From: JAUWKC01 sp035527845
Lineage (GTDB): Bacteria > Planctomycetota > Phycisphaerae > Sedimentisphaerales > Anaerobacaceae
Length of the DNA stretch: 64,000 nucleotides
Direction of reading: 5' to 3'
Assembly: GCA_035527845.1 (NCBI GenBank)
Contig: DATKZT010000031.1
Coordinates: 29,446 to 93,445 of the forward strand
The stretch's first letter is position 1. Every line of letters starts with the position of its first letter. Below the pieces are notes generated by a model that was not told where the DNA came from, ran no database searches, and saw nothing but the letters and a program-made list of their open reading frames with translations. The position numbers and the translations under genes were made by a program. Shown here one piece after another: positions 52,955-61,004 of this stretch.

Positions 52955-53204
52955 CTATTTACTTCCGCGCGTTATCAATAGGTATGCTGAAGCTTCTTCG
53001 TACTCCACCAAAGCTACGGCCCCATCGACAGCCGCGCTCAACACTTCCGACTCTAAGAAGAACTTCCGCCGCCATCCAAAAAGACACAGCTATGGGATGT
53101 GACAGAGCTTGAAATCTTCTTGTTGCCAGATTGCCCTGATTATGAACTGTGTCTCTGTTGGCGTCAACCAAAAAAGAATATGGATATTCGATTTCTTTTT
53201 TTTT
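52955..53204 (-). promoter_or_regulatory. conserved promoter and leader, copy 3 (TPR/HEAT operon)
   Basis: Minus strand: A-tract (about 53204-53191), TTGACG (53167-53162), a 17-base spacer and CATAAT (53144-53139), then a leader with CAAGAAGATTTCAAGC, GTGTCTTTTTGGATGGCGG, AAGTTCTTCTTAGAGTCGG and GATAACGCGCGGAAGTA. The gene starts about 40 bases further on. It lacks the distal hairpin of copies 1 and 2. Confidence 0.6.
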
Positions 53205-53486
53205 AGAACGTGCGGGCTGGATAATCTCGGTCACGGCCAGATGTGTAACCTGCTTGCTGTCAGGCAGTTACAGCAATGAGGGCCGCAAATAAATTGGCGG
53301 GGTGAATGCCTTTTCGCCGGTGGAGGCGCGGACGGTTTCAACAGCTTTTTCGGCCCCCCTCGAAATGACCCGTCGGCGGCGCAACCGGCGCAGCGGACGG
53401 CGCCCCCGCTTTTGCAAGGCGGGCCTCGTGTATTTAGGCGCGCCGCGCAAATGGTTTGTTTGGATGGCGTTTTCGTATCAGAATTC

Positions 53487-53515
53487 TTGACTTTTGGCGT
53501 GGTTGGCGGTACTCT
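53487..53515 (+). promoter_or_regulatory. promoter of gyrA
   Basis: TTGACT (53487-53492), a 17-base spacer and TACTCT (53510-53515), about 60 bases before the gyrA ATG. Between 53232 and 53486 a hairpin (GTAACCTGC/GCAGTTAC, near 53247-53273) is the only structure seen. Confidence 0.55.
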
Positions 53516-53575
53516 ACCGGAAACGTAAAAATAAAAGCTGAAAGTGCGAAACTCCGCCATTTAGAAGAAGAGCTT

Positions 53576-56197
53576 ATGAAGAAGGCACAGGAAACCGACG
53601 AGCGTTTTGAGGATATGCGGATCCTCGACGAGTTGAAGAACTCATACCTCAATTACGCGATGAGCGTGATTGTTTCCCGCGCGCTGCCGGACGTTCGGGA
53701 CGGTCTCAAGCCGTCGCAGAGGCGGATACTGGCGGCGATGAACGATTTGAACCTGGGGCCGAGGAGCAAGCATCGCAAGTGCGCCAAAATCGTCGGCGAT
53801 ACGAGCGGCAATTATCATCCGCACGGGGACCAGGCGACCTACGGGACCTTGGTGCGTCTGGGTCAGAACTGGAGCATGCGCTATCCGCTGATTGACCCGC
53901 AGGGCAATTTCGGGAGCATCGACGGCGACCCGCCGGCCGCAATGCGGTACACCGAGGCACGGATGGCGTCGGCGGCGACGGACATGTTGGAGGACATAAA
54001 CTACGACACGGTGGACTTTGTGCCGAACTACGATGAGACGCGGCAGGAGCCGACCGTGCTGCCGTCGAAGTTTCCGAACCTGCTGGTGAACGGCTCGTCG
54101 GGGATAGCGGTCGGCATGACGACAAATATTGCGCCGCACAATATCGCTGAGGTATGTGATGCGCTGCTGTTGGCGATTAACGACCCCAACTGCGGGTTCA
54201 AGGACATTATGAAGGTGCTGCCGGGTCCGGACTTTCCGACGGGCGGGATAATCTGCGGCAGAAAGGGCATTACGGATGCGTATACCACCGGCCGGGGACA
54301 TCTGACTATTCGGGGTAAGGCCGACATCGAGACCACCAGGAAGGGCAAGGTCAATATCATCATCACCGAAATTCCTTATATGGTCGTCAAGACAACGATT
54401 GTCTCCAAGATTGCCGACTGTGTGCGCAGCGGCCAGATAGCGGAGATTTCGGACGTGCGCGACGAATCCGACCGTCGCGGGCTGCGAATCGTGGTCGAGG
54501 TGAAGAAGGATGCCGAGCCGCAGATTGCCTTGAATAAAATGTACCGTTACACGTCGTTGCAGACAACGTTTGCAATTGCGAATGTCGCGCTGGTCAATAA
54601 TCGTCCGGAAACGCTCAACATAAAGGAGATGCTTAATTACTTTATCGAGCATCGCAGGGCGGTGGTCGGGCGGCGGAGCGGATTTCTGCTGCGGCGATGC
54701 CGCAACCGGGCGCACATTCTGGAAGGTCTGATTTTAGCGGTCAGTGACATCGACGAAATAATCGAGCTTATAAAGAAGTCGCCGGATGCGCCGACCGCGA
54801 AGCTGAACTTGATGAAGAAGCCTTTGCGGCTGGCAGAGTCGGCAACGCTGCGGCAGATTCTGCCGAAGGCCTTTGTCGCCGAAAAGAGCAAGGCCGAGCA
54901 GTTTCTGACCGGGCCGCAGGCCGACGCCATTTTGACCATGCAGCTTCAGAGGCTCACCGGTCTGGAGATGCAGAAGCTGGCGAAGGACTACGCCGAGCTT
55001 TGCGAGCAGATAGAAGGGTATGAGGCGATACTTGCCAGCGAGCAGGTGCTGCTGGATATTATCCGGGAGGACATTTACGAGCTGAAGGAGAAGTACGGCG
55101 GCAAGAGGCGGACGCAAATTGCGGCGGGGATCGAGCAGTTCGACATGGAGGATTTGATTGCGGAGGAGGAGGTCATTGTCACGATAAGCCACAGCGGATA
55201 CGTGAAGCGCACGTCAATCGATACCTATCGCAAGCAGGGCAGAGGCGGCAGAGGCGTTATCGGCTCCGACATCAAGGAGGGCGATTTTATCGAGCATCTG
55301 TTCACCGCGTCGACGCACGATTATCTGCTGATTTTCACGAATCGCGGCCGGTGCTACTGGTTAAAGGTGTATGATGTGCCGAGCATGTCGCGGCAGAGCA
55401 AGGGCCGAAACATCGTGAATCTGCTGAAATTGGCCAACCAGACGATAGCTTCGATAATCAACGTGCGCCGTTTTGCCGGCGAGGACGAAGAGCAGGATCA
55501 GCAGCGTCAATTGGTAATGGCGACGAAAAACGGCCTGGTGAAAAAGACGAAGCTCAGCGCTTACAGCAATCCGCGGACGACAGGAGTTACGGCGATCAAG
55601 CTCGACCCAAATGACGACGTAATCAGCGTTGCCCTGACCACCGGCGGCGACCAGATTATCCTCGGCACGCGCGAGGGGATGGCAATACGGTTCAATGAGA
55701 AGCAGGTGCGGTCGATGGGGCGCGTGTCGCGGGGCGTCAAGGGGATTAAGCTGCGCCCCAAAGACAGTGTGGTCGGGATGGTCATTGCAGAGGAGGGGGC
55801 GTCGCTCCTGACGGTTTGCGAAAACGGCTACGGCAAGAGGACGAACCTCGAGGATTACCGGCCTCAAAGCCGGGCGGGCATAGGGCTGATAAACATAAAG
55901 ACGACCGAGCGAAATGGAAAGGTGGTCACGCTCAAGGCCGTGCAGGACGACGATGAGCTGATGATGATAACTGCCAACGGCATTATCATCCGCACCGGCC
56001 TCGAGGAGGTCCGCTCAATAGGCAGGAACACACAGGGAGTTCGGCTGATTAAGCTCGGCGCCGGTGACAAGCTCGTGGCCGCAGCCAAGATTGCCGCCGA
56101 CGTCGAGGTTGAGCCGGACGGTACGCCGGAGCAGAAAGAGGCGGAAGTATCCGAGCCCGACGAGGAGCAGGACACCGAGGAAGCTGAGCAGACATAG
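53576..56197 (+). CDS. gyrA: DNA gyrase subunit A
   Basis: The 873-residue protein has the full winged-helix/tower/CTD plan: NYAMSVIVSRALPDVRDGLK near the start, the catalytic tyrosine in AAMRYTEARM (about 130), the helical coiled coil, and a C-terminal beta-pinwheel with the GyrA-box KQGRGGRGVIG (about 550). The box shows it is GyrA rather than ParC. The last 35 residues are acidic. The ATG at 53576 is chosen over the upstream frame because a promoter ends at 53515. gyrB is not next to it. holA follows 33 bases downstream. Confidence 0.95.
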   Translation: MKKAQETDERFEDMRILDELKNSYLNYAMSVIVSRALPDVRDGLKPSQRRILAAMNDLNLGPRSKHRKCAKIVGDTSGNYHPHGDQATYGTLVRLGQNWSMRYPLIDPQGNFGSIDGDPPAAMRYTEARMASAATDMLEDINYDTVDFVPNYDETRQEPTVLPSKFPNLLVNGSSGIAVGMTTNIAPHNIAEVCDALLLAINDPNCGFKDIMKVLPGPDFPTGGIICGRKGITDAYTTGRGHLTIRGKADIETTRKGKVNIIITEIPYMVVKTTIVSKIADCVRSGQIAEISDVRDESDRRGLRIVVEVKKDAEPQIALNKMYRYTSLQTTFAIANVALVNNRPETLNIKEMLNYFIEHRRAVVGRRSGFLLRRCRNRAHILEGLILAVSDIDEIIELIKKSPDAPTAKLNLMKKPLRLAESATLRQILPKAFVAEKSKAEQFLTGPQADAILTMQLQRLTGLEMQKLAKDYAELCEQIEGYEAILASEQVLLDIIREDIYELKEKYGGKRRTQIAAGIEQFDMEDLIAEEEVIVTISHSGYVKRTSIDTYRKQGRGGRGVIGSDIKEGDFIEHLFTASTHDYLLIFTNRGRCYWLKVYDVPSMSRQSKGRNIVNLLKLANQTIASIINVRRFAGEDEEQDQQRQLVMATKNGLVKKTKLSAYSNPRTTGVTAIKLDPNDDVISVALTTGGDQIILGTREGMAIRFNEKQVRSMGRVSRGVKGIKLRPKDSVVGMVIAEEGASLLTVCENGYGKRTNLEDYRPQSRAGIGLINIKTTERNGKVVTLKAVQDDDELMMITANGIIIRTGLEEVRSIGRNTQGVRLIKLGAGDKLVAAAKIAADVEVEPDGTPEQKEAEVSEPDEEQDTEEAEQT

Positions 56198-56230
56198 GAG
56201 GTCGCCGCCCTGCCGGCTGGATGCGCAAAG

Positions 56231-57211
56231 ATGGTCAAAGCCAAACCGACAAAAGAACGGGAGTTGATTTTCGTAATCGCTGGCAAAGATGATGCGCTGG
56301 TGGGCGCAGAGTGTGATAAGCTTCTGGCAGAGCTGTTGAGCCCGGAAGAGAAAACGACCGGGCTTTTTTCCGCAGACCCGGCGGAGGTCTCGGCGACGGA
56401 TGTCCTCGATGAGTTGCGGACCCTGCCGTTCCTGACGGAACGGCGCGTGCTGGTCGTCAGAGGCGCCGACAAGTTCGTCTCGGCAAACCGTGAATTGCTG
56501 GAGAGGTATTTTGACAATCCCTGTCCGACGGGGACTTTGGTCCTTACGGTCAATACCTGGGATTCGCGGACGAAATTGGCGAAAAAGCTCGGCGGGGTGG
56601 GCAGATTGATTAGCGTGACGCAGCCGAAGGCGTGGGAGCTTCCGCAGCGGCTTATCGGATATACACACGACGCCCACGGCAAGAATATGGGTAAGGACGC
56701 GGCGGAACTTCTGATTGAGCTGACGGGCGACGAATTAGGCCGGCTGTACGGCGAAATTGACAAGCTGGCTATTTTTGCGGACGCGGAAAAAGCGATAACG
56801 GCCGAGCACGTTGAGCAGTTGACGGGACACAATCGTCTGTTCAACGCCTTTGCGGTAATTGATGCGGTGGTTGCGGGCGATGCGGGCCAGGCGGTGGAGC
56901 GGCTGCGGCGAATGTTTGCGGAGGACAAATCCACCGAGTACACGACGGTCGGTGCGTTTGCGTTTCACTTTCGGCGGATGTTCAGCGCCAGGGCAATGCT
57001 CGAAGATGGTGTGAGGCCGGCGGACATTGCCTCGCGCCTGCGGATATGGCACAACAAAGAGGGATTCTTTCTGCAGCTGCGCAGGCTGCCTCTAAATAAA
57101 ATCGGCGACATCATGCAGAAGTTGGCCGACATAGATTACGCCGTAAAAACCGGCCGAACAAAGGCCCACGTCGCCATCGAGCAACTCGTGCTGGGCCTCG
57201 CCAGTGGATAG
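56231..57211 (+). CDS. holA: DNA polymerase III delta subunit
   Basis: The 326-residue protein has the HolA plan: F-V-IAGKDDALVGAECDKLL at the N-terminus, SATDVLDELRTLPFLTERRV and VLVVRGADKF (about 58-90), D-R-KL-type segment WDSRTKLAKKLGG, and a helical C-terminal third (LTGHNRLFNAFAVIDAVVAG). As part of the clamp loader it opens the beta clamp. It probably shares a transcript with gyrA, which is 33 bases upstream. The fold is family-typical with no odd features. Confidence 0.88.
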   Translation: MVKAKPTKERELIFVIAGKDDALVGAECDKLLAELLSPEEKTTGLFSADPAEVSATDVLDELRTLPFLTERRVLVVRGADKFVSANRELLERYFDNPCPTGTLVLTVNTWDSRTKLAKKLGGVGRLISVTQPKAWELPQRLIGYTHDAHGKNMGKDAAELLIELTGDELGRLYGEIDKLAIFADAEKAITAEHVEQLTGHNRLFNAFAVIDAVVAGDAGQAVERLRRMFAEDKSTEYTTVGAFAFHFRRMFSARAMLEDGVRPADIASRLRIWHNKEGFFLQLRRLPLNKIGDIMQKLADIDYAVKTGRTKAHVAIEQLVLGLASG

Positions 57212-57234
57212 AGAACAGCAAGCGGAAGTTTGCG

Positions 57235-57387
57235 ATGCAAGATGAATGCGGAAATATCACAGAGGTGCCGCCGCGAGCGCCTTCCTGGGTATATCAGGAG
57301 CTGGGGTGGTTCTGCGCTTTGGCGTTTATTTTGGAGAAAATTCTTGAGGCCGCCTTGACTGTGAATGACATTTGCAATATAATGTAA
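57235..57387 (+). CDS. 50-residue single-helix protein
   Basis: A tiny frame with GGAAG 6 bases before the ATG codes for MQDECGNITEVPPRAPSWVY followed by QELGWFCALAFILEKILEAAL and a short tail. It has a single hydrophobic helix. The brnT promoter lies inside its 3' end. It is 23 bases downstream of holA. Real coding is plausible but not certain; no family is recognised. Confidence 0.45.
   Translation: MQDECGNITEVPPRAPSWVYQELGWFCALAFILEKILEAALTVNDICNIM
57355..57383 (+). promoter_or_regulatory. promoter of the brnTA pair
   Basis: TTGACT (57355-57360), a 17-base spacer and a perfect TATAAT (57378-57383). The brnT start codon follows after 6 bases, so the mRNA should be leaderless. Confidence 0.75.
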
Positions 57388-57389
57388 TT

Positions 57390-57683
57390 ATGGACGATAT
57401 AACGTTTAGCTGGGACGCTAAGAAAGCCGGGCAGAACCTCAAAAAGCACAGGATTTCCTTTGAGGAAGCCTCAACGGTATTTTACGACGAGAAAGCAACC
57501 GAGTTTTTTGACCCGGACCACTCAAAAGGTGAGGAGAGATTTTTGATGCTTGGACTTAGCTGGCGACTTCGAATCCTCGTGGTGTGTTATTGCTTACGAA
57601 AGCAGGATTCGGAGATTAGAATTATCTCCGCAAGGAGGGCAACGAAGAGGGAACGACAGGTATACCTTAGGGGACAGAGATGA
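57390..57683 (+). CDS. brnT: BrnT family toxin
   Basis: The 97-residue protein has the BrnT plan: I-T-FSWDAKKAGQNLKKHRISF near the start, the E-E-ASTVFYDEKATEFFDPDH segment, R-F-L-M-L-G-LSWRLRILVVCY and the C-terminal IRIISARRATKRERQVYL. BrnT is an RNase-like toxin of a type II toxin-antitoxin pair, neutralised by BrnA. Its ATG is 6 bases after a TATAAT, and the stop overlaps the brnA start (ATGA). The upstream in-frame start would lie inside the promoter. Confidence 0.88.
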   Translation: MDDITFSWDAKKAGQNLKKHRISFEEASTVFYDEKATEFFDPDHSKGEERFLMLGLSWRLRILVVCYCLRKQDSEIRIISARRATKRERQVYLRGQR

Positions 57684-57898
57684 GAAAGGAATATGATTTT
57701 TCGAAGATGAAAGGTCGAAGGAATCCTTACGCGAAGGGCCTTAAGAAACAGGTTACGCTTCGGCTGGGCGTGGACGTAATCGAATACTTCAAGAAGATGG
57801 CCGAAGAGACGGGGATCGGTTACCAGACCTTGATAAATCTGTATCTTAAAGAGTGTGCGCATTCCGGAAAGAAGCTCAGCCTTCAATGGGCGTCGTAG
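57680..57898 (+). CDS. brnA: BrnA family antitoxin
   Basis: The 72-residue protein is a ribbon-helix-helix-type antitoxin: KGRRNPYAKGLKKQVTLRL (the DNA-binding strand), then LGVDVIEYFKKMAEETGIGY and QTLINLYLKECAHSGKKL. It should bind and block BrnT and repress their common promoter. It starts four bases inside the brnT stop. Confidence 0.88.
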   Translation: MRKEYDFSKMKGRRNPYAKGLKKQVTLRLGVDVIEYFKKMAEETGIGYQTLINLYLKECAHSGKKLSLQWAS

Positions 57899-57935
57899 GC
57901 GCCCGTAAGGCGGGCCGCTGAACTCTGTTCACAGC

Positions 57936-57980
57936 ATTGCTCGACTACGCTCGCCGTGCCGGCAATGACAGGCGGTCATT
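57936..57980. repeat. dispersed-repeat relic
   Basis: CATTGCTCGACTACGCTCGCC and the following GGCAATGACAGGCGGTCATTG form inverted arms of the dispersed repeat family. It lies between brnA and the DUF1848 gene. Confidence 0.4.
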
Positions 57981-57997
57981 GAACCTGTGAGGAATCG

Positions 57998-58963
57998 CTA
58001 AGAATGGCGATTTCTTGGGTTTGGAAAACAGCCCGTGTTTTGATTCTTTATTTCATCGAGCCAGAGGTCTGACTGGGGTTTGGGGCAGCCGAGGAAGGTG
58101 CTGGCTGGGTCGTGGTTTTCGAAGGCGGAGCGGGCTTTGGGTTTGTTCATGTTGGCGTAGCAGTAGATGCAGCCGTGGGGGCAGGTGTCGTAGGCGCCGA
58201 TGTCCGAGCTTTCCGTGCAGCCGCATTCGTTGCGTGTGGGCTTTTCTGTACAAGTGAAGCCGGGCGGCGAAAAAAGCTCGTCAATAATTTGCCCATCAAT
58301 GCAGTGGGCCTTCTTGATTTTTTCGCCGAGTAAGTAATCGCCGCAGCACGAGTACATCCGCATGCCATGCCCGGCGGCGATGTCGGCCAGTTCGTTGGCC
58401 AGCTCGATTTTGAAATCATCGGTCGGGTCATAGATTTTCAGGTGGTGGGTTTTCTCGAATTCGACGAAATTTCTAACGACCTTGCCGTAGTTGACGACGA
58501 AGCTGAAGTAACAGCGCTCGACATATCCTTGAAGCTCGCGTGCAAGTGTGCCGAACGCTCGCAGCCAGAAGTCGCGGTCCGATATGCTCGAAATTATGAT
58601 CGGGTCGAAGCGCCAGTTTATGTGTTTGGGTGAATAGACTGCGCTCAGTTCTTTGAGGCTCTTAATCGCGGGCCCCTTCTGGACATTGCTTTCGAAGATG
58701 GCGGGCAGGCCGGTAACGGTGTAGTTGAAATAAGATTTGTAGCCGAGGTCATCCAGCAGCCTGAGATTATCAAGAAACGGCGTGAAGTCTTTCGACCAGA
58801 AGACGAAGCAGAAAACGTCCTGCGGCTTTAGTGGCACGATATATCTTTCTCCGCCAAAGGGATTGATCACCCCGGCGAATCCATCCTTGACTCGGCGCAT
58901 AAACCACTCGCCGTAAAAGGCCGGGCCATCCGTTCTGCGTGATACCGAAATAATCCGCTTCAT
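57998..58963 (-). CDS. DUF1848 family protein
   Basis: The 321-residue protein fits DUF1848: I-I-SVSRRTDGPAFYGEWFM at the N-terminus, V-F-CFVFWSKDFTPFLDNL, YFNYTVTGL and the region H-I-N-W-R-F-D-P-I-IISS. The C-terminal part holds NECGCTESSDIGAYDTCPHG followed by C-I-Y-C-Y-AN, a CxxxCxxC cluster of radical-SAM type at an unusual C-terminal place. The family is uncharacterised. It is monocistronic and diverges from the DUF6498-like gene. Confidence 0.82.
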   Translation of the reverse strand: MKRIISVSRRTDGPAFYGEWFMRRVKDGFAGVINPFGGERYIVPLKPQDVFCFVFWSKDFTPFLDNLRLLDDLGYKSYFNYTVTGLPAIFESNVQKGPAIKSLKELSAVYSPKHINWRFDPIIISSISDRDFWLRAFGTLARELQGYVERCYFSFVVNYGKVVRNFVEFEKTHHLKIYDPTDDFKIELANELADIAAGHGMRMYSCCGDYLLGEKIKKAHCIDGQIIDELFSPPGFTCTEKPTRNECGCTESSDIGAYDTCPHGCIYCYANMNKPKARSAFENHDPASTFLGCPKPQSDLWLDEIKNQNTGCFPNPRNRHS

Positions 58964-59118
58964 TCTTCTGCCATGTCCAGAGCGTTGGGAGTCACACCAC
59001 CGGCATCAACCGACCGGTATTGCTTGACAGATTATATCGTGTAATGCTTGTTTTGCAGCGCCGAAAGAGTATATTGTTGGAAGAAGCCAGGCGATGGATG
59101 AAAAAAGAGGATACCGCG

Positions 59119-59925
59119 ATGGGGATTTCGGCGCCCACAGAGAATGGCCTAACGAGCATTACAAACAGCGTCTCTTGTTCGGACCGGTCCTTGTGGTCGC
59201 TTATTTTCTGGAACTTGCTGACGATAGTCTGGGCGGTGATAGCGCGGTGGTCGATGGGCTCGCTGATGGCTGTGTACTGGTGCCAGAGTCTTATTCTGGG
59301 CTTCTTCTGGTTCCTGCGGATAATCATCTTGCCCGATTTCTACGTGCCTCAGCAGCAGGACCTGTCCATTGAACAGGCTTTCCATGCAAAGGCCACCACG
59401 GCGGCGGGATTCATTGCGATATACAGTATACTCCATGTCTTTGCCGGGCTCGCGTTGTACCGGTGGCTTGGCCCGGTGAGTACGGGAGGAATCCTCATTG
59501 TCGCCGGAATTTTCTTCCTGTCGCAGTGCTTTGGTTTTTCAAGGACGGCTGCGTGGATCAGCGGCGACAGACCGACGTCCAGCATAGTGTTCTTCCCATA
59601 TATCAGAGTCTTACCCATGTTTGCTCCGCTGATAGTGATGGCCAAGGCGGGTTTGACCGGGCAGATGCTGCTGGTGGTTTTTCTGCTGGCCAAGACCACA
59701 GTTGATGCTGCGATGCACATCGTGGAGCGCAGTCATTTCGGGGACAGCTCATACCCCGAGAGAACCTTCAGAGATTACGAGCGCAAAGAGGCAAAAGGGA
59801 CAGACGAATGTGACTTCTGTGGAAGGGTGGTGGAGGAGTCTGAAGCTGTGCGGCACATCAAAAATCACGTGGTTTGTATGGAGTGCTGGAAAAAGATAGA
59901 AAACGAAAAGGACAAAGCGCGTTAG
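59119..59925 (+). CDS. DUF6498-like membrane protein with zinc finger tail
   Basis: The 268-residue protein has about six helices (residues about 20-205), with YWCQSLILGFFWFLRII early on and a conserved H-V-F-AGLALYRW, as in DUF6498. The C-terminal tail (about 225-268) has CDFCGRVVEESEAVRHIKNH and CMECW, which looks like a zinc ribbon. I chose ATG 59119 because AAGAGG lies 8 bases upstream; longer frames have weaker signals. The role is unknown; a membrane sensor is possible. The tRNA-Ser follows on the other strand. Confidence 0.6.
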   Translation: MGISAPTENGLTSITNSVSCSDRSLWSLIFWNLLTIVWAVIARWSMGSLMAVYWCQSLILGFFWFLRIIILPDFYVPQQQDLSIEQAFHAKATTAAGFIAIYSILHVFAGLALYRWLGPVSTGGILIVAGIFFLSQCFGFSRTAAWISGDRPTSSIVFFPYIRVLPMFAPLIVMAKAGLTGQMLLVVFLLAKTTVDAAMHIVERSHFGDSSYPERTFRDYERKEAKGTDECDFCGRVVEESEAVRHIKNHVVCMECWKKIENEKDKAR

Positions 59926-59948
59926 CAGCCTGAGTCCACTAAACAAAA

Positions 59949-60036
59949 CGGAGAGGGCGGGATTCGAACCCGCGGTAGGGACAAGCCCTACACAGCCTTT
60001 CCAAGGCTGCTCGATAAGCCGCTCCGACACCTCTCC
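59949..60036 (-). tRNA. tRNA-Ser (anticodon GGA)
   Basis: Minus strand: GGAGAGG pairs with CCTCTCC, with a G discriminator. The anticodon stem GCAGCC/GGCTGT region holds the loop TTGGAAA with anticodon GGA. A long variable arm (GTAGGGCTTGTCCCTAC) and T arm GCGGGTTCGAATCCCGC complete a class II tRNA. CCA is not encoded. Confidence 0.93.
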
Positions 60037-60166
60037 GGAACTATATGTATATTCTAAGCTGAAAAACGCAAAACTCAAGCCCAAAAGACCTTAGAAAGCC
60101 AAAATACACTGGCGGTCTGCGGAATTTATCGTATAAATATTTTGAATAAACTTAAGGAGAAATAAA

Positions 60167-60517
60167 ATGAACGATGAACATACCAAAAAAATCCTCGAAG
60201 ACGACCCGAAAGAAGACACCTTGCGCTCTATGCTCCACGATTTCTACAACAGAAAAATGCTTCCCATCATAGTCCTGCTCTGGGTGGACGTCCTCATCTT
60301 CTTGGCTCTCGCTGTTTTTAGTGCCGTCAAATTCTTCGAGACCGACCGGACCAAATGCCAGATTATGTACGCTGTTATTTTCCTTTGCTGTGTCCAGGTC
60401 TTCGTTTTAGTAAAAATCTTCGCCTGGCAGATGATACATCGAAACAGCATCAAGCGGGAAATAAAAAGGCTCAGAGCCGACATCGCCGAATTGGACCAGA
60501 CAGTCAAAGACAAATAA
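60167..60517 (+). CDS. DUF6768-like small membrane protein
   Basis: The 116-residue protein starts with a polar part (NDEHTKKILEDDPKEDTLRS), has two helices (about 31-53 and 65-85) and ends with a heptad-like helix KREIKRLRADIAELDQTVKD. The pattern K-E-D-T-L-R-S-M and W-QMIHRNSIKREIKRL fits DUF6768, a planctomycete family of unknown function. AAGGAG lies 8 bases before the ATG. It is the first of three small same-strand genes. Confidence 0.7.
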   Translation: MNDEHTKKILEDDPKEDTLRSMLHDFYNRKMLPIIVLLWVDVLIFLALAVFSAVKFFETDRTKCQIMYAVIFLCCVQVFVLVKIFAWQMIHRNSIKREIKRLRADIAELDQTVKDK

Positions 60518-60551
60518 CTAAAGGTCTATTTTTTATTGAAAGGAGCTGCAA

Positions 60552-60959
60552 ATGCGTGCATTGAAAATCTGTCTGTGGATAGCCGGTGTTGGGTGTCTGA
60601 CGTCGGTAGTTGGAATGTTCTTGCCTGTGAGGTTGGCCGAATCCCTCGCCAAGGTATTTGGTGGCCCGGCGTTTCCGGATTCGCCGCTGTGCCTGTACGC
60701 GCTCCGTGTGGTGTCAGCCACGTATGTTGGGGTTGGGGTGTTTTTTGTCATTCTGGCACTGCGCCCTATGAAATACGGAGTGCTGGTACCATTCTCAGGG
60801 TTGGCTTCCGTATTCTTAGGTGTGGTCTGTGGGATAACGGGACTGGTGGTGGGAATGCCCGTTCTGTGGTTTTTAGGTGATTCTTTGAGCTGTGTGGTGC
60901 TGGGCGTTCTCATCCTGTTCTTCTGGCAAAAGGCCCAGCAGACAGTCAAAGCCGAATAA
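60552..60959 (+). CDS. small four-helix membrane protein, unknown
   Basis: The 135-residue protein has four hydrophobic helices (about residues 5-27, 50-70, 76-100 and 103-125) and the motif RLAESLAKVFGG after the first. AAAGGAG lies 6 bases before the ATG. The 34-base gap to the preceding gene suggests a shared transcript. No family is recognised. Confidence 0.6.
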   Translation: MRALKICLWIAGVGCLTSVVGMFLPVRLAESLAKVFGGPAFPDSPLCLYALRVVSATYVGVGVFFVILALRPMKYGVLVPFSGLASVFLGVVCGITGLVVGMPVLWFLGDSLSCVVLGVLILFFWQKAQQTVKAE

Positions 60960-61004
60960 CTAAAAGTCGCTTACTTTATTGTTAATGGTCTAAGGAGAAG
61001 AACT

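Noticed and set aside
52959..53234. Conserved leader read as a protein-coding gene
   Set aside because: Open frames differ in length and frame end between the three copies, and the promoter lies inside them; nucleotide blocks are kept better than codons.
53642..54715. 357-codon minus-strand open frame
   Set aside because: It is antisense to gyrA.
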